NCBI GenBank assembly: GCA_020161845.1
Contig: JAIUNK010000002.1
Span: 186,001 to 250,000, forward strand
Length of the DNA: 64,000 nucleotides
From: Actinomycetota bacterium
Lineage (GTDB): Bacteria; Actinomycetota; Actinomycetes; Actinomycetales; Dermatophilaceae
Reading direction: 5' to 3'
Each line of letters begins with the position of its first letter. The first letter of the stretch is position 1. The position numbers and the translations under genes are program-made. The notes below the pieces were generated by a model. The model searched no databases and was not told where the DNA came from. It saw nothing but the letters and a program-made list of their open reading frames with translations. Positions 43,516 to 54,570 of this stretch are shown here, one piece after another.

Positions 43516-44442
43516 GTGGGCAAGTACGTCATCCGGCGCCTGTTACAGATGATCCCGGTGATCCTCGGCGCGACGTTCCTGATCTTCGCCATGGTGTTCG
43601 CGCTGCCTGGTGACCCCACCGCCGGCAAGTGCGGGGAGCGGCCGTGCTCCGACGCCTATGTCGCCAAGTTCCGCGCGGAGCACAATCTCGATGATCCGCT
43701 GCTCGTGCAATACGGCAAATACCTCGGCAACCTCGCCCAGGGTGACTTCGGCACGAACAGCTTCGGCAACAAGGTCAGCGACGAGTTGCTGCAGCGCTAC
43801 CCGACAACGGCCAAACTCGCACTCGTCGCGATCGCTTTTGAGATCATCATCGGCATCACGGTGGGGGTGTTCGCGGGCATCCGCAAAGGTGGCCTTCTCG
43901 ACAGCACGGTGATGCTCGCGACGCTGGTATTCATCTCGATCCCCATCATCGTCATCGGCCCGGTGGCCCAGATCATCTTCGCGATCAACCTGGGCTGGTT
44001 CCGCCCCACCGTCTCCTCCGCGGCGCCGTTCTCCGAACTGCTGCTGCCCGGCATGGTGCTGGCCCTGCTCTCGGTTGCCTACGTCGCCCGACTCACCCGC
44101 ACCAACCTGGTCGAAAACCTGCGCTCCGACTACGCCCGCACCGCGATCGCCAAGGGCCTGACGCGCCAGCGCGCGATCGGTGTGCACACGCTGCGCAACT
44201 CCCTCATCCCGGTCGTGACCTTCATCGGCGCCGACTTCGGCGGCCTACTCGGCGGCGCGATCGTGACCGAACGCATCTTCAACATCCAGGGCGTGGGCAA
44301 CATGATCTTCACCGGCATCAGCAACCGAGACGGCCTGTCCGTCGTAGGGGCCGTGACCGTCCTGGTCTTCGTCTTCCTCGTCGTCAACCTGCTCGTCGAC
44401 CTGCTCTACGGCGTGCTCGACCCCAGGATCAGCCATGACTGA
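43516..44442 (+). CDS. oppB: Oligopeptide ABC transporter permease OppB
   Basis: The 308-residue protein is one of the two membrane subunits. It begins MGKYVIRRLLQMIPVILG, the typical OppB/DppB N-terminus, has six membrane segments, and the EAA-like loop LRSDYARTAIAKGLTRQRAI...HTLRNSLIPVVTFIG. The start is GTG 43516 with AAGGAGG eight bases upstream. It shares eight bases with oppC (ATGACTGA). Confidence 0.95.
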   Translation: MGKYVIRRLLQMIPVILGATFLIFAMVFALPGDPTAGKCGERPCSDAYVAKFRAEHNLDDPLLVQYGKYLGNLAQGDFGTNSFGNKVSDELLQRYPTTAKLALVAIAFEIIIGITVGVFAGIRKGGLLDSTVMLATLVFISIPIIVIGPVAQIIFAINLGWFRPTVSSAAPFSELLLPGMVLALLSVAYVARLTRTNLVENLRSDYARTAIAKGLTRQRAIGVHTLRNSLIPVVTFIGADFGGLLGGAIVTERIFNIQGVGNMIFTGISNRDGLSVVGAVTVLVFVFLVVNLLVDLLYGVLDPRISHD

Positions 44443-45379
44443 AGCAACGGCCGCCGCGGTCAGCGCGGGTCCGCAAACCCCAGCCCAGACCGACGGTGGG
44501 GACGCCGCCCCCGGCAGGTCCCTGTCGCAGGACGCCTGGCGGCAGCTGCGTCGGCGGCCGTTGTTCTGGCTGTCCGCGCTGCTGATCGGGGTCTTCACGC
44601 TGATGGCGCTCTTCCCGAGCCTGTTCACCAGTGCCGACCCCGAGTATGGCCAGTTGCTGCGCTCCAACCAGAGCCCGGGCACCGACGGCGCGATCTTCGG
44701 CTTCGACCACCTGGGCCGCGACATCTACGCCCGGTGCATCTACGCCACGCGCGCCTCGATGATGGTCGGCGTCCTCACCACGATCGCCACCACGACGCTG
44801 GGCAGCCTGCTGGGGATCCTCGCCGGCTTCTACGGCGGCTGGCTCGACGCGGTGCTCTCCCGGCTCACCGACATGATCTTCGCGATCCCGATGCTGCTCG
44901 GCGGCATCCTGTTCATGTCAACCTTCCCGAACCGGCCCAACGACCCCTACCTGCAGATCGTGCTGAAAGTCGTCCTCGTGCTGATGATCTTCGGCTGGCC
45001 GGGCATCGCGCGCCTGATGCGTAGCTCGGTGCTGCAGGTCAAGCAGAACGAATATGTGCAAGCCGCGCGTGCCCTCGGCGCCTCCCCGGTGCGGATCATC
45101 GGCCAGCACATCTTGCCCAATGCGATGGCCCCGGTGATCGTCGTTGCCACCATCAACCTGGGTGCCTACATTGCCGCGGAGGCCACGCTGTCGTTCCTGG
45201 GCATCGGCCTGCAATACCCGGCGACCTCGTGGGGCACCGCGATCAACGAGGCGACGCAGTGGTACCAGGTGTATCCGCACAACCTGCTCTTCCCCTCGGT
45301 CTTCCTGAGCCTGTGCGTGCTGGCCTTCATGACCCTCGGCGATGCCGTCCGCGACGCCTTCGACCCTAAGCAGCGATGA
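44435..45379 (+). CDS. oppC: Oligopeptide ABC transporter permease OppC
   Basis: This 314-residue membrane subunit pairs with OppB. After a 35-residue Ala/Thr/Gln-rich cytosolic lead comes the DAWRQLRRRPLFWLSALLIG entry, FGFDHLGRDIYARCIYATRAS, the EAA loop VQAARALGASPVRIIGQHILPN and FDPKQR at the end. Six membrane segments are predicted. The start overlaps oppB by eight bases and the stop is followed at once by oppD. Confidence 0.95.
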   Translation: MTEATAAAVSAGPQTPAQTDGGDAAPGRSLSQDAWRQLRRRPLFWLSALLIGVFTLMALFPSLFTSADPEYGQLLRSNQSPGTDGAIFGFDHLGRDIYARCIYATRASMMVGVLTTIATTTLGSLLGILAGFYGGWLDAVLSRLTDMIFAIPMLLGGILFMSTFPNRPNDPYLQIVLKVVLVLMIFGWPGIARLMRSSVLQVKQNEYVQAARALGASPVRIIGQHILPNAMAPVIVVATINLGAYIAAEATLSFLGIGLQYPATSWGTAINEATQWYQVYPHNLLFPSVFLSLCVLAFMTLGDAVRDAFDPKQR

Positions 45380-45393
45380 GGAGGGACGAGACG

Positions 45394-46434
45394 ATGACCA
45401 CCACGACGTCCTCCCCCACGACCACCCGCCACAGCGAGTTCGCCCCCGTCGGCGATGCGCCGCTCCTGGAGGTCCAGGACCTCTACGTCGACTTCCACAC
45501 CGACGACGGCGTCGCGCACGCCATCAACGGCGTCAGCTTCCAGCTCCAGCCCGGTGAGTCGCTGGCCATCCTCGGCGAGTCCGGCTCGGGCAAGTCGGTG
45601 ACCGCCCAGGCCATCATGGGCATCCTCGACGTGCCGCCCGCGAAGATCCCGCAGGGATCGGTGCGCTACAACGGCCACGATCTGCTGACGATGTCCGAGG
45701 ACCAGCGGCGCAGGACGCGCGGCCCGGAGATCTCGATGATCTTCCAGGACGCGCTCAGCTCGCTGAACCCGGTCTTCCCGGTGGGCTGGCAGATCGCCGA
45801 GATGTTCCGGCAGCACCGCGGGATGAACAAGTCGGACGCCTACGCCCAGGCCGTCCGGCTCATGGAGCGGGTGCAGATCCCGGCCGCGCGGCAGCGCGTC
45901 AAGGCCTACCCGCACCAGTTCTCGGGCGGCATGCGGCAACGCATCATGATCGCCATGTCGATCGCCTTGGATCCGGCCGTCCTCATTGCGGACGAGCCGA
46001 CCACCGCCCTCGACGTGACCGTGCAGGCGCAGATCATGAAGCTCCTGGAGGATCTGCAGGAGGAGCGCCAGATGGGGCTCATCCTCATCACGCACGACCT
46101 CGGGGTGGTGGCCGACGTCGCCGACCGGATCGCGGTCATGTATGCCGGACGCCTGATGGAGACGGCCGACGTCTACGAGCTGTACCGCCGCCCGGCGCAC
46201 CCCTACACCAAGGGGCTGCTCGACTCGATCCCGCGGCTGGACCAGAAGGGGCAGACCCTGGCGGCCATCGGCGGCCTGCCACCCAACCTGCTGCGCATGC
46301 CGACCGGGTGTCCATTCCACCCGCGCTGTCGCTATGCCCAGGATGTGTGCCGCCAGGACCTGCCGGAGCTCCGTGAGGTCGCCCCCGGTCGTCGTACGGC
46401 CTGCCATTTCGCCGAGGAGGTCTACGGTGCGTGA
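45394..46434 (+). CDS. oppD: Oligopeptide ABC transporter ATPase OppD
   Basis: The 346-residue ATPase has Walker [10 protein letters not shown], the Q loop [12 protein letters not shown], signature FSGGMRQR, Walker [13 protein letters not shown] and the switch ITHDLGVV. The C-terminal oligopeptide-transporter ATPase tail carries the Cys motif [15 protein letters not shown], the usual 4Fe-4S-type cysteine cluster of DppD/OppD. I choose ATG 45394 because AGGAGGG lies nine bases upstream; ATG 45376, overlapping the oppC stop, would add six residues. It overlaps oppF. Confidence 0.95.
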   Translation: MTTTTSSPTTTRHSEFAPVGDAPLLEVQDLYVDFHTDDGVAHAINGVSFQLQPGESLAILGESGSGKSVTAQAIMGILDVPPAKIPQGSVRYNGHDLLTMSEDQRRRTRGPEISMIFQDALSSLNPVFPVGWQIAEMFRQHRGMNKSDAYAQAVRLMERVQIPAARQRVKAYPHQFSGGMRQRIMIAMSIALDPAVLIADEPTTALDVTVQAQIMKLLEDLQEERQMGLILITHDLGVVADVADRIAVMYAGRLMETADVYELYRRPAHPYTKGLLDSIPRLDQKGQTLAAIGGLPPNLLRMPTGCPFHPRCRYAQDVCRQDLPELREVAPGRRTACHFAEEVYGA

Positions 46435-47536
46435 CAACCCCGAGCACGCGGGCCGCCTGGCGCAGGCGGAGCCCATTCTCGTCGCCGAGAACCTGGTCAA
46501 GCACTACCCCATCAAGGGTGGCGTGCTGCGGCGCACGGTCGGGCAGGTCAAGGCCGTCGACGGCGTCAGCTTCACCCTGCACAGGGGCGAGACGCTGGGC
46601 ATCGTCGGCGAATCCGGGTGTGGCAAGTCCACCCTCGGCCGGCTGCTGATGCGTCTGGAGGACCCGACCAGCGGCACGGTGATGTTCAACGGCGTCGACA
46701 TGTTCTCGAAGCAGGGTTCGGAGATGCGGCGCCTGCGCCGCGATATCCAGATCGTGTTCCAGGACCCGTACACGTCGCTGAACCCCCGCAAGACGGTCGG
46801 CGACATCATCGGCGAGCCGTTCAAGATTCACAAGGACGCTGTGCCCAAGGGTGGCTACGACAAGGCGGTTCGCAACCTGCTGGACGTCGTCGGCCTCAAC
46901 CCGGAGCACATCAACCGCTACCCACACCAGTTTTCCGGCGGCCAGCGGCAGCGCATCGGCATCGCCCGGGGCATCGCCCTCAACCCGAAGGTGCTGATCT
47001 GCGACGAGCCGGTCTCCGCGCTCGACGTGTCAGTGCAAGCGCAGGTCATCAACCTGATGGGCCGGCTGCAGGACGACCTCGGCCTGAGCTATGTCTTCAT
47101 CGCCCACGACCTGTCCGTGGTCCGGCACATCAGCGACCGGGTCGCGGTCATGTACCTGGGCAAGATGGCCGAGCTGGGCACCGAGGACCAGATCTACGAG
47201 TCGCCGACCCACCCCTACACCCAGGCCCTGCTGTCGGCGGTCCCGGTGCCCGACCCGACGCTGCGCGGCAAGCGGGAGCAGATCGTGCTCACCGGCGACG
47301 TTCCCTCCCCCGCCAACCCGCCCAGCGGGTGCCGCTTCCACACCCGGTGCTGGAAGGCCCAGGACAAGTGCAAGACCGAGGAGCCGCTGCTGGCGATGCG
47401 CCCCGATGGGGTCAGCGAGCACGAATCGGCCTGTCACTTCGCCGAACCGCGCACCATCGTCAAGACGGTCGACGTCAGCACCGTCGACGCCCCGACCAGC
47501 ACGATCAGCGGCCAGGACGTCGCCCCCGACGACTGA
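46427..47536 (+). CDS. oppF: Oligopeptide ABC transporter ATPase OppF
   Basis: The second ATPase of the transporter has 369 residues. Walker A is GESGCGKST, the Q loop [16 protein letters not shown], signature [13 protein letters not shown], Walker [13 protein letters not shown] and the switch FIAHDLSVV. The C-terminal Cys motif ([15 protein letters not shown]) is present. GTG 46427 has GAGGAGG seven bases upstream and overlaps the oppD end. A 40-residue Thr/Val/Asp-rich tail is unusual. Its stop is immediately followed by the convergent rarA stop, sharing the palindrome TGATCA. Confidence 0.94.
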   Translation: MRDNPEHAGRLAQAEPILVAENLVKHYPIKGGVLRRTVGQVKAVDGVSFTLHRGETLGIVGESGCGKSTLGRLLMRLEDPTSGTVMFNGVDMFSKQGSEMRRLRRDIQIVFQDPYTSLNPRKTVGDIIGEPFKIHKDAVPKGGYDKAVRNLLDVVGLNPEHINRYPHQFSGGQRQRIGIARGIALNPKVLICDEPVSALDVSVQAQVINLMGRLQDDLGLSYVFIAHDLSVVRHISDRVAVMYLGKMAELGTEDQIYESPTHPYTQALLSAVPVPDPTLRGKREQIVLTGDVPSPANPPSGCRFHTRCWKAQDKCKTEEPLLAMRPDGVSEHESACHFAEPRTIVKTVDVSTVDAPTSTISGQDVAPDD

Positions 47537-48961
47537 TCAGCGGCCCTGGAGGCGGCCCCGGAGGCGGTCCCGCAGCCAGGCCCAGCGCTCGATCATCCGC
47601 GCCTCGAAGCCGCGCTCCTTGGGGTGGTAGTAGTCCGCCGTGGCGGCGAGATCGTCCGGCAGATACTGCTGCGCCGCCACGGAGTCCGGCTCGTCGTGGG
47701 CATAGGCGTAGCCCGCGCCGTGACCCAGCCGCTCCGCGCCGGCGTACCCACTGCCCCGCAGGTGCGCCGGCACCGCGCCGCCCTTGCCGGCCCGCACATC
47801 GGCGATCGCCGCACCGATCGCGGTGTAGACCGCATTCGACTTCGGCGCCAGGCAGTTGTGCACGACGGCCTGCGCGAGGATCAACCGCGCCTCGGGCATC
47901 CCGATCTGGGCCACGGCGTGCATCGCCGCGACGGCGGTCTGCAGCGCGGTCGGGTCGGCCATCGCGATCTCCTCGCTGGCCGAGATGACGATGCGGCGGG
48001 CGATGAACCGCGGGTCCTCCCCCGCCTCCAGCATCCGCGCGAGGTAGTGCAGTGCGGCGTCCACATCGGAGCCGCGCATCGACTTGATGAACGCGCTGGC
48101 CACGTCGTAATGCTGGTCGCCGGCCCGGTCATAGCGGACTGCCGCGTGCTCGACGGCCTGCTCGACGTGGGCGAGGGTGATCGGCGCCGGGTCGTCGCGA
48201 TCGGGCAGCCCGTGTCCGCCGGGCAGCGCGTCGAGGGCGACTCCGGCGGCGGCCTCCAGGAAGGTCAGGGAGCGCCGTGCGTCGCCGCCGCTCATCCGTA
48301 CGACGTGGGCCCGCGCCTCCGGCGCCAGCTGGTAGGCCCCGCCCAGACCCCGCTCGTCGGTCAGCGCGGCGTCGATCACCTCGCCGACCTCCTCGTCGGT
48401 CAGGGACTCGAGTCGGATCAGCATGGACCGGGACAGCAGCGGCGCAATGACTGAGAACGACGGGTTCTCCGTGGTCGCCGCCACCAGGATCACCGTCCGG
48501 TCCTCCACCCCGGGCAGCAGGGCGTCCTGCTGGGCCTTGCTGAACCGGTGGATCTCGTCGAGGAAGAGCACGGTGGCCCGGCCGTAAAGGTCCCGGGTGC
48601 GTCGCGCCCCCTCCATCACGGTCCGGACATCCTTGACACCCGCGGTGACCGCGGACAGTTGCACGAACTCCCGGCCGGCCGCCTGCGCCACCAGGTGCGC
48701 CAACGTCGTCTTGCCGGTGCCCGGCGGCCCCCACAGGATCGCGCTGAGCGGCCCCGCTGTGCCGCCGTGGCCCTCGATCAGCCGCCGCAACGGGCTCCCG
48801 GGGCGCAGCGCCGACCTCTGGCCGCGCACCTCGCTCAGCGAGCCCGGCCGCATCCGCACCGCCAGCGGCGGCAGGGTGCCGGCGCTGGCCCCGGCGGCCG
48901 GGACGGTCGCCCGAGGAGTCCGCGCCGCGGTCGCGTCGGCGAAGAGGTCCGGTTCGTCCAC
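47537..48961 (-). CDS. rarA: Replication-associated recombination protein A (RarA/MgsA)
   Basis: RarA is an AAA+ clamp-loader-like ATPase (WRNIP1 family) acting at stalled replication forks. The 474-residue protein shows [17 protein letters not shown], Walker [11 protein letters not shown], Walker [15 protein letters not shown], sensor 1 ATTENPSF and the C-terminal tetramer region with [28 protein letters not shown] and [10 protein letters not shown] use GTG 48961, giving [10 protein letters not shown], the common family start; CAGACT ends six bases before it, again leaderless-like. In many Actinobacteria rarA lies near aspS and alaS, as here. Confidence 0.96.
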   Translation of the reverse strand: MDEPDLFADATAARTPRATVPAAGASAGTLPPLAVRMRPGSLSEVRGQRSALRPGSPLRRLIEGHGGTAGPLSAILWGPPGTGKTTLAHLVAQAAGREFVQLSAVTAGVKDVRTVMEGARRTRDLYGRATVLFLDEIHRFSKAQQDALLPGVEDRTVILVAATTENPSFSVIAPLLSRSMLIRLESLTDEEVGEVIDAALTDERGLGGAYQLAPEARAHVVRMSGGDARRSLTFLEAAAGVALDALPGGHGLPDRDDPAPITLAHVEQAVEHAAVRYDRAGDQHYDVASAFIKSMRGSDVDAALHYLARMLEAGEDPRFIARRIVISASEEIAMADPTALQTAVAAMHAVAQIGMPEARLILAQAVVHNCLAPKSNAVYTAIGAAIADVRAGKGGAVPAHLRGSGYAGAERLGHGAGYAYAHDEPDSVAAQQYLPDDLAATADYYHPKERGFEARMIERWAWLRDRLRGRLQGR

Positions 48962-49056
48962 GCGCACAGTCTGGCATCGAGCTCGGACAACCCGTCGTCG
49001 AGCTGGGCCGGCCGGGCACCACCCCCCACGCGGGGTCCAGGTGAGACGCTGGTCCG

Positions 49057-49866
49057 GTGGCCGTCGGACACCCCGCACTTCTGCCCCTGGGCAGCCGTGC
49101 CGACCTGCTGCGCGTCGTGGGCGACGACCCGTTCGTGCGCTACGACGTCAGGCCCGACCCGGACCGCATCTGGACGATGGGCGATGCGGCGGCGGTGACG
49201 CGCGTGGGCCACCGGGGTCAAGCGGGCCTGAGCGTGTGGGTTCGACCCGCGGACGACTACACCGCCGGCGCCCGGCTCGACCCGCCCCGGCAGGAACGGC
49301 TGGACGCGTTGCTCGGCGCCCTGCTCGGACCCGGTGGACCAGAGCGCGGCGCGAGCTGGGTGTCGGTCCCGCTGGGCAGCGAGGCGGTGCTGGCGCGGCA
49401 CGCCCGACTCGGCGGGGGCGGCGACTGGGAGTGGATGATCGCCACGGCGCAGCCCCCGGCGTACGGCCCGGAGGACCACCTGGTGACCCTCGACGACGCG
49501 ACCGACGCGGCCGAGATCACCGCGTTGGCCGCGCGGGAGAACCCACGCTTCGAGGGCGAACCCGGCACCGGCCGCTCCGAGCGCTGGCTCGGCGTCCGCG
49601 AGGAGGGCCGCTTGGTCGCCTGCGGCACCCGGCACCGCACCGGCGCCGGCGCGGCGCACCTGTCCGGGATCCTGGTGGCCGCCGCCGCCCGCGGGCGCGG
49701 CTACGGGCGGGCCATCACCGGGGCGCTGACCCGCGAGAGTGTGCGCTCCGAGGGGGTCTGCACGCTCGGGATGTACGCCGACAGCCACCCCGCCCGGGCG
49801 CTCTACCATTCGCTGGGCTACCGGACCGCGCACGCCTGGGCGAGCCGCCGCCTGCTCTGGGACTGA
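49057..49866 (+). CDS. GNAT-family acetyltransferase
   Basis: The 269-residue protein has a C-terminal GNAT fold. The acetyl-CoA loop is [17 protein letters not shown] near residue 210, and the last conserved part is [18 protein letters not shown]. The N-terminal half (to about 150) resembles a degenerate second GNAT domain. The substrate is unknown. GTG 49057 is divergent from rarA, with 95 bp between them, and there is no clear Shine-Dalgarno. Confidence 0.85.
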   Translation: MAVGHPALLPLGSRADLLRVVGDDPFVRYDVRPDPDRIWTMGDAAAVTRVGHRGQAGLSVWVRPADDYTAGARLDPPRQERLDALLGALLGPGGPERGASWVSVPLGSEAVLARHARLGGGGDWEWMIATAQPPAYGPEDHLVTLDDATDAAEITALAARENPRFEGEPGTGRSERWLGVREEGRLVACGTRHRTGAGAAHLSGILVAAAARGRGYGRAITGALTRESVRSEGVCTLGMYADSHPARALYHSLGYRTAHAWASRRLLWD

Positions 49867-49998
49867 CCGGGGTACTGCCGGGCGCCGACAAGGTCCCGCT
49901 CGCCGGCGCGGCCACGGTCGCCGGCGCGGCCCACGGTCGCCGGCTCGGGACGATGGACGCGCGTGAGCTGGCGACGCTGCTCCGAGCACGCGTTATGG

Positions 49999-50050
49999 GC
50001 GCAAGCAGCGGAAACGGGCGCTGCAGCTGGCCGTTTGCGCTGCTTGGCGC
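49999..50050. terminator. Bidirectional hairpin between convergent genes
   Basis: Arms at 49999-50017 (GCGCAAGCAGCGGAAACGG) and 50031-50050 are complementary over about 19 bases with one mismatch and one bulge, around a 13-base loop. It lies exactly up to the stop of the minus-strand gene and about 130 bases after the plus-strand stop, so it could terminate both. The preceding bases (about 49890-49945) hold imperfect GTCGCCGGCGCGGCC repeats. Confidence 0.6.
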
Positions 50051-51250
50051 CTACGCCGGCCGGCGCGCCAGCACGTAGAGCCGGTCGGTGGGGTATTCCC
50101 CCGGCCGCGCCCCACGGACGTACCACTCCTCCACCACCAGCCCGGCCGCCTCGACCGCGGCGCGGACCTGGGCCGGATCGTGCAGCACCAGTTCCATGTC
50201 GACCTCGACCCCGGCCAGCTCGCTCTCATGGCGTACGTCGTCGCCGGCGTGCATCGCCACCAGCAGCAGCCCGCCTGGTGCCAGCACGCGGGCCAGCCCC
50301 GCGACGGCGGCGGGCAGTTCGGAGGCCGCCAGGTAGACCAGGCCGTACCAGCAGGTGATCGCGCCCCAGCCCGGCGCGGTGGGCGGCCGCAGCAGCCGGC
50401 GCAGGTCGCCGACCTCGAAGGTCGCCCCCGGCACCCGCAGCCGGGCCTGTTCGATCATCGCCGGGGCGCAGTCATAGCCCGTCACGTCGACGCCCTGTTC
50501 GGCCAGGTAGGCGGCGACGGTGCCGGGCCCGGTCCCGACGTCGGCGACGGGCCCGGTCGCCTCCATTGCGAGCCGGTCCAGCAGCCACGCGTCGAAAAGC
50601 TTCTCGCTCAGGTCGACGGCGCCGTCGGCGTAGGCGGCCGCGACGGCGTCATAGCTGCGCCGTACCTTCTCGTCGCGGGCCGGCGCACCCGCCGCCAGCA
50701 CCGCCTCGCGATCAACCACGGCGGCCGCCTCGGCCGCCACCACGGCCTCTGACTCCACGGGCCCGAGGAGGTGCACCCAGCGGTTGTCGTGCTGGCCCGG
50801 GCGGCGGGGCAGCTCGCGCACCAGCCCGGCCGCGGCCATCCGGGCCAGAACCTCCTCGACCTCGCCGCGGTCGGCGAACGGGTGCAACCGTTCCGTGCGG
50901 GTCTTCAGCTCCCCGGGCGCCTGGGCGCCGCGCAGCAGCAGCACGGTCACGAGCGCGCGTTCGTCGGCGGCGAGCTCGAGCTGCTCGTCGAGGCGCTGGT
51001 GGTATTTCAGGGTCCGCTGCCCCCGATCCGCCACGACGACGCGGATCAGCTCGCGGTGTTTGAGTTCCCGCGCGCACTGCTCGAGTTCGCGATCCTCGTA
51101 CGCCGTGATCGGGTCGCGGCTGGAGGTCTGATTGCAGGCGGTCCGCAGGGCGTTGAGGGACAGCGGGTACGACGCGGGCACCGTGACCTGCTTCTCCAGC
51201 AGCGCCCCGAGGATCCGCTGTTCCATCGGGTTCAAGACCAGCTCGACCAT
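50051..51250 (-). CDS. DUF480 (YceH-like) - SAM methyltransferase fusion
   Basis: Residues 1-190 match the DUF480/YceH winged-helix family: LNPMEQRILGALLEKQVTVPA, YPLSLNALRTACNQTSSR, then LLLRGAQAPGELKTRTERLHPF. Residues about 200-399 are a class I methyltransferase with motif I VADVGTGPGTVAAYLAEQ, YDCAPAMIEQAR and a GLARVLAPGGLLLVAMHAGDD strand. An Ala/Val/Glu-rich linker joins the two. Fusions of this kind occur in Actinobacteria. The target of methylation is unknown. ATG 51250 lies seven bases after TAGATT, suggesting a leaderless mRNA. Confidence 0.9.
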   Translation of the reverse strand: MVELVLNPMEQRILGALLEKQVTVPASYPLSLNALRTACNQTSSRDPITAYEDRELEQCARELKHRELIRVVVADRGQRTLKYHQRLDEQLELAADERALVTVLLLRGAQAPGELKTRTERLHPFADRGEVEEVLARMAAAGLVRELPRRPGQHDNRWVHLLGPVESEAVVAAEAAAVVDREAVLAAGAPARDEKVRRSYDAVAAAYADGAVDLSEKLFDAWLLDRLAMEATGPVADVGTGPGTVAAYLAEQGVDVTGYDCAPAMIEQARLRVPGATFEVGDLRRLLRPPTAPGWGAITCWYGLVYLAASELPAAVAGLARVLAPGGLLLVAMHAGDDVRHESELAGVEVDMELVLHDPAQVRAAVEAAGLVVEEWYVRGARPGEYPTDRLYVLARRPA

Positions 51251-51301
51251 GGCCCCGAATCTACGTCGCCGACCGCCCCGGCCACCAGCAACACTGGACC
51301 C

Positions 51302-52015
51302 GTGCCAGCGGACCCCAGCCCTCGACGCAACCAGTTCGGCCAGCCCATCGGCGACCCGGTCGGCGACATCGCCGCCCGCCGCCCCGAGGCGGTGGCCCTG
51401 CCGGGGCGCACCTGTCGTCTCGACCCGCTGCGCGTCGAGGACGCCGCCGACCTGCTGGCCGCGCTGCGGGCCGGCGCGGGCGACGAGCAGTGGACCTATC
51501 TGTCGTACGGACCGTGCGGCTCCCCCGCCGAGCTCGCCACGGTGATCGAGGGGCTCCGCGCCGACCCCGACGTCCTACCGTTCGCGATCCGCACGCCCGA
51601 CGGCGCGGCCGTGGGGATGGCGAGCCTGCTGCGCATCAACCCGGCGATCGGCACGATCGAGGTCGGCCACATCCTGTACGGCGCGGGCGCGCGTCGCGCG
51701 GCGCCGGCCACCGAGGCGATGTACCTGCTCGCCCGGTATGTCGTCGAGGATCTGGGTTACCGCCGGTACGAGTGGAAGTGCGACGCCCTCAACGCCCCCT
51801 CCCGCGCGGCCGCGCAGCGGCTCGGCTTCACGTTCGAGGGGGTCTGGCGCAAGGCGCTGGCCTACAAGGGACGCAACCGCGACACGGCCTGGTATGCGAT
51901 GACCGACGACGACTGGGCGCGCCTGCGCCCGGCGTACGAAGACTGGCTGGCCGGCCTCGACGCCGACGGCCACCAGGCCGCCCCGCTGCGCGTCAGAGCA
52001 GGCCGTACGCCGTGA
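51302..52015 (+). CDS. GNAT acetyltransferase of the RimJ/RimL type
   Basis: The 237-residue protein begins NQFGQPIGDPVGDI near residue 10, a hallmark of a GNAT family of unknown target, and continues with LDPLRVEDAADLL and the GNAT core GHILYGAGARRAAPATEAMYLL, CDALNAPSRAAAQRLGFTFEG and YAMTDDDW. It is similar to RimJ/RimL N-terminal acetyltransferases but the substrate is unknown. GTG 51302 is divergent from the DUF480 gene. Its last 23 bases overlap the convergent HAD gene. Confidence 0.88.
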   Translation: MPADPSPRRNQFGQPIGDPVGDIAARRPEAVALPGRTCRLDPLRVEDAADLLAALRAGAGDEQWTYLSYGPCGSPAELATVIEGLRADPDVLPFAIRTPDGAAVGMASLLRINPAIGTIEVGHILYGAGARRAAPATEAMYLLARYVVEDLGYRRYEWKCDALNAPSRAAAQRLGFTFEGVWRKALAYKGRNRDTAWYAMTDDDWARLRPAYEDWLAGLDADGHQAAPLRVRAGRTP

Positions 52016-52598
52016 AGATCCGCCGCAGCGTCGCCCCGTGGTCGTGCTGGGGCACCTCCTCGGCGGCCAGGCCCACCGACCGCGCCGCCGCGACGTTGTC
52101 GGCCCGGTCGTCCACGAACAGCAGCTGCTCCGGGGGCACGCCGAGGCGCTCGACGATGTGGGTGAAGTACGCCGGGTCGGGCTTGGCCACCCCCAGTTCG
52201 TAGCTGTAGAACGACCCGTCCAGCACATCCTCATAGGGCAGTGCCGAGCGCATGTGGGCCGCCCGCACCGACTGCTGGTTGGTCGCCAGGTAGCACGGCG
52301 TACCGGCCGCGCGAACGTCCGCGACCACCGCCATCGCCCCCTCGTCCAGCTCGATCCGCAGCCACGGTTCGAGCACGTCGTCGACGGTGCAGGGCAGGGC
52401 GTGCTCGTCGATGTGGGCCTGCATGTGGTCGCGGAAGTTGCCGTCGCCGCGCAGCGACGGCCGCTCCAGCTCGAAGCAGGCTTCGGGGAAGCCCGCGCCG
52501 CCGAGGCCGTGCAGCACGTCGTACCAGTCCTGCGGGGTGCGTTGCAGCACCCCGTCGGCGTCGATGAGCACGGCGGCGATACCTGCTTGCTCAAGCAA
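51993..52598 (-). CDS. HAD-superfamily hydrolase
   Basis: The 201-residue protein has HAD motif I IDADGVLQ, motif [10 protein letters not shown], a motif III Lys in VAKPDP and motif [12 protein letters not shown]. The first Asp of motif I is present; the family norm DxDGT/V is kept as DADGV. It resembles haloacid dehalogenase-like phosphatases. The start is TTG 52598, chosen because AGGAGG lies six bases upstream; it overlaps the aspS end by eight bases (TTGCTTGA), so it is coupled to aspS. Confidence 0.88.
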   Translation of the reverse strand: MLEQAGIAAVLIDADGVLQRTPQDWYDVLHGLGGAGFPEACFELERPSLRGDGNFRDHMQAHIDEHALPCTVDDVLEPWLRIELDEGAMAVVADVRAAGTPCYLATNQQSVRAAHMRSALPYEDVLDGSFYSYELGVAKPDPAYFTHIVERLGVPPEQLLFVDDRADNVAAARSVGLAAEEVPQHDHGATLRRIFTAYGLL

Positions 52599-54423
52599 GC
52601 GGAGCCTCCTGCCCGGCCTCGTTGGCGGCCCCACCCTTCGGCTGAGGCTTGGCGTCCACGCCGGCCTCCTTGCGCTGCTGCGCCGTGATCGGCGCGGGCG
52701 CCTCGGTGAGCGGGTCGAAGCCGCCGCCGGACTTGGGGAAGGCGATGACGTCGCGGATCGAGTCGTAGCCGCCCAGCAGCATGACGATCCGGTCCCAGCC
52801 GAAGGCGATGCCGCCGTGCGGGGGCGCGCCATAGGCGAACGCGTCGAGCAGGAAGCCGAACTTCTCCTGGGCCTGCTCCGGGCTCAACCCCATGATCGCG
52901 AAGACGCGTTCCTGCACGTCGCGGCGGTGGATACGGATGGAGCCGCCGCCGATCTCGTTCCCATTGCAGACCATGTCGTAGGCGTAGGCCAGCGCCGGGC
53001 CGGGGTCGGTGTCGAAGCTGTCCAGGTATTCGGCCTTGGGCGAGGTGAACGCGTGGTGCACCGCCGTCCAGGCGCCACCGCCGACCGCCACGTCGCCGGC
53101 CGCCACGGCCTCCGACGCCGGCTCGAACAGCGGCGCGTCGTTGACCCACAGGAAGCTCCACGCGGACTCGTCGATGAGCCCGCACCGCTTGCCGATCTCG
53201 AGGCGGGCCGCGCCGAGCAGCGCCCGGCTCGCCTTGGTCGCGCCGGCGGCGAAGAAGATGCAGTCGCCGGGCTTGGCGCCGGTGTGCGCGGGCAGCGCGG
53301 CCAGCTCGGCCTCGGAGAGGTTCTTGGCCACCGGCCCGGCCAGCGTGCCATCATCCGCAAGCGTGATGTACGCCAGCCCCTTCGCCCCACGCTGCTTGGC
53401 CCATTCCTGCCAGGCGTCGAAGGTCCGTCGTGGCTGGCTGCCGCCCCCGGGCATGACGACGGCGCCGACATAGTCCGCCTGGAAGACCCGGAACGACGTG
53501 CCGGCGAACAGCTCGGTGCAGTCGACCAGCTCCTGGCCGAACCGCAGGTCCGGCTTGTCCGTGCCGAACCGCGCCATCGCCTCGGCGTACGGCATCCGCG
53601 GGAACGGCGTCGGCAATTCGACCCCGATCAGCTTCCAGATCTCCCGGACGACGGCCTCGCCGACCTCGACCACGTCGTCCTCGGTCACGAAGCTCATCTC
53701 GATGTCGAGCTGGGTGAACTCCGGCTGCCGGTCGGCGCGGAAGTCCTCGTCGCGATAGCAGCGGGCGATCTGGTAGTACCGCTCCATGCCCGCGACCATC
53801 AGCAGCTGCTTGAACAGCTGCGGGCTCTGCGGCAGGGCGTACCAGGACCCCGGCGACAGCCGCGCCGGGACCAGGAAGTCGCGGGCCCCCTCGGGCGTCG
53901 AGCGGGTCAGCGTGGGCGTCTCGATCTCGACGAAGTCCCGCGCGTCAAGCACCCGTCGCGCGGCCTGACTCACCTTGGAGCGCAACCGGATCGCGTGGCC
54001 GGCGTTGTGCGCCCCGGGGCGCCGCAGGTCCAGGTAGCGGTACTTCAGCCGGGCCTCTTCGCCGACGCTCGTGCGCTCGTCGATCTGGAAGGGCAGCGGC
54101 GCGGCCTCCGAGAGCACCTCGATCGCGCTGGCCACGACCTCGATCTGCCCGGTCGGCAGGTCCGGGTTGACGTTCTCGGCGCTGCGGGCGGTGACCTCGC
54201 CGGTGACCTTCACGCAGTATTCGTTGCGCAGCCCGTGCGCGGCCCCGGTCAGCACCTCGTCCCGCGCGACGACCTGGACGATCCCGCTCGCGTCGCGCAG
54301 GTCGATGAATTCGACCCCGCCGTGATCGCGCCTGCTGGCGACCCAGCCGGTGAGGGTGACGGTCGTCGGCGGCGTCGTGACGTCGCTCGCGCGCAGGGAT
54401 CCGGCGGTGTGCGTGCGCAGCAT
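52591..54423 (-). CDS. aspS: Aspartyl-tRNA synthetase
   Basis: AspS charges tRNA-Asp. The 610-residue protein shows the anticodon OB domain ([28 protein letters not shown]), class II motif 2 ([24 protein letters not shown] in two parts), the bacterial GAD insert, and motif 3 [16 protein letters not shown]. Length is normal. A C-terminal low-complexity tail ([18 protein letters not shown]) extends it. AAAGGA lies before ATG 54423. Whether it also charges tRNA-Asn cannot be decided here. Confidence 0.98.
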   Translation of the reverse strand: MLRTHTAGSLRASDVTTPPTTVTLTGWVASRRDHGGVEFIDLRDASGIVQVVARDEVLTGAAHGLRNEYCVKVTGEVTARSAENVNPDLPTGQIEVVASAIEVLSEAAPLPFQIDERTSVGEEARLKYRYLDLRRPGAHNAGHAIRLRSKVSQAARRVLDARDFVEIETPTLTRSTPEGARDFLVPARLSPGSWYALPQSPQLFKQLLMVAGMERYYQIARCYRDEDFRADRQPEFTQLDIEMSFVTEDDVVEVGEAVVREIWKLIGVELPTPFPRMPYAEAMARFGTDKPDLRFGQELVDCTELFAGTSFRVFQADYVGAVVMPGGGSQPRRTFDAWQEWAKQRGAKGLAYITLADDGTLAGPVAKNLSEAELAALPAHTGAKPGDCIFFAAGATKASRALLGAARLEIGKRCGLIDESAWSFLWVNDAPLFEPASEAVAAGDVAVGGGAWTAVHHAFTSPKAEYLDSFDTDPGPALAYAYDMVCNGNEIGGGSIRIHRRDVQERVFAIMGLSPEQAQEKFGFLLDAFAYGAPPHGGIAFGWDRIVMLLGGYDSIRDVIAFPKSGGGFDPLTEAPAPITAQQRKEAGVDAKPQPKGGAANEAGQEAPLA

Positions 54424-54570
54424 GCGCTATTCCTTTCGTGCCCCCGCATAGACGGTGCGGGTGGTCGGGTCGGTGCGTCCCCCACTGTACGGCGTACGTC
54501 GTGGCCAGCCGAAACGGGTTGAGCACCGACGCCCTGGTACGTGTTCACCCGGCAACAGGACCGTGCTCCC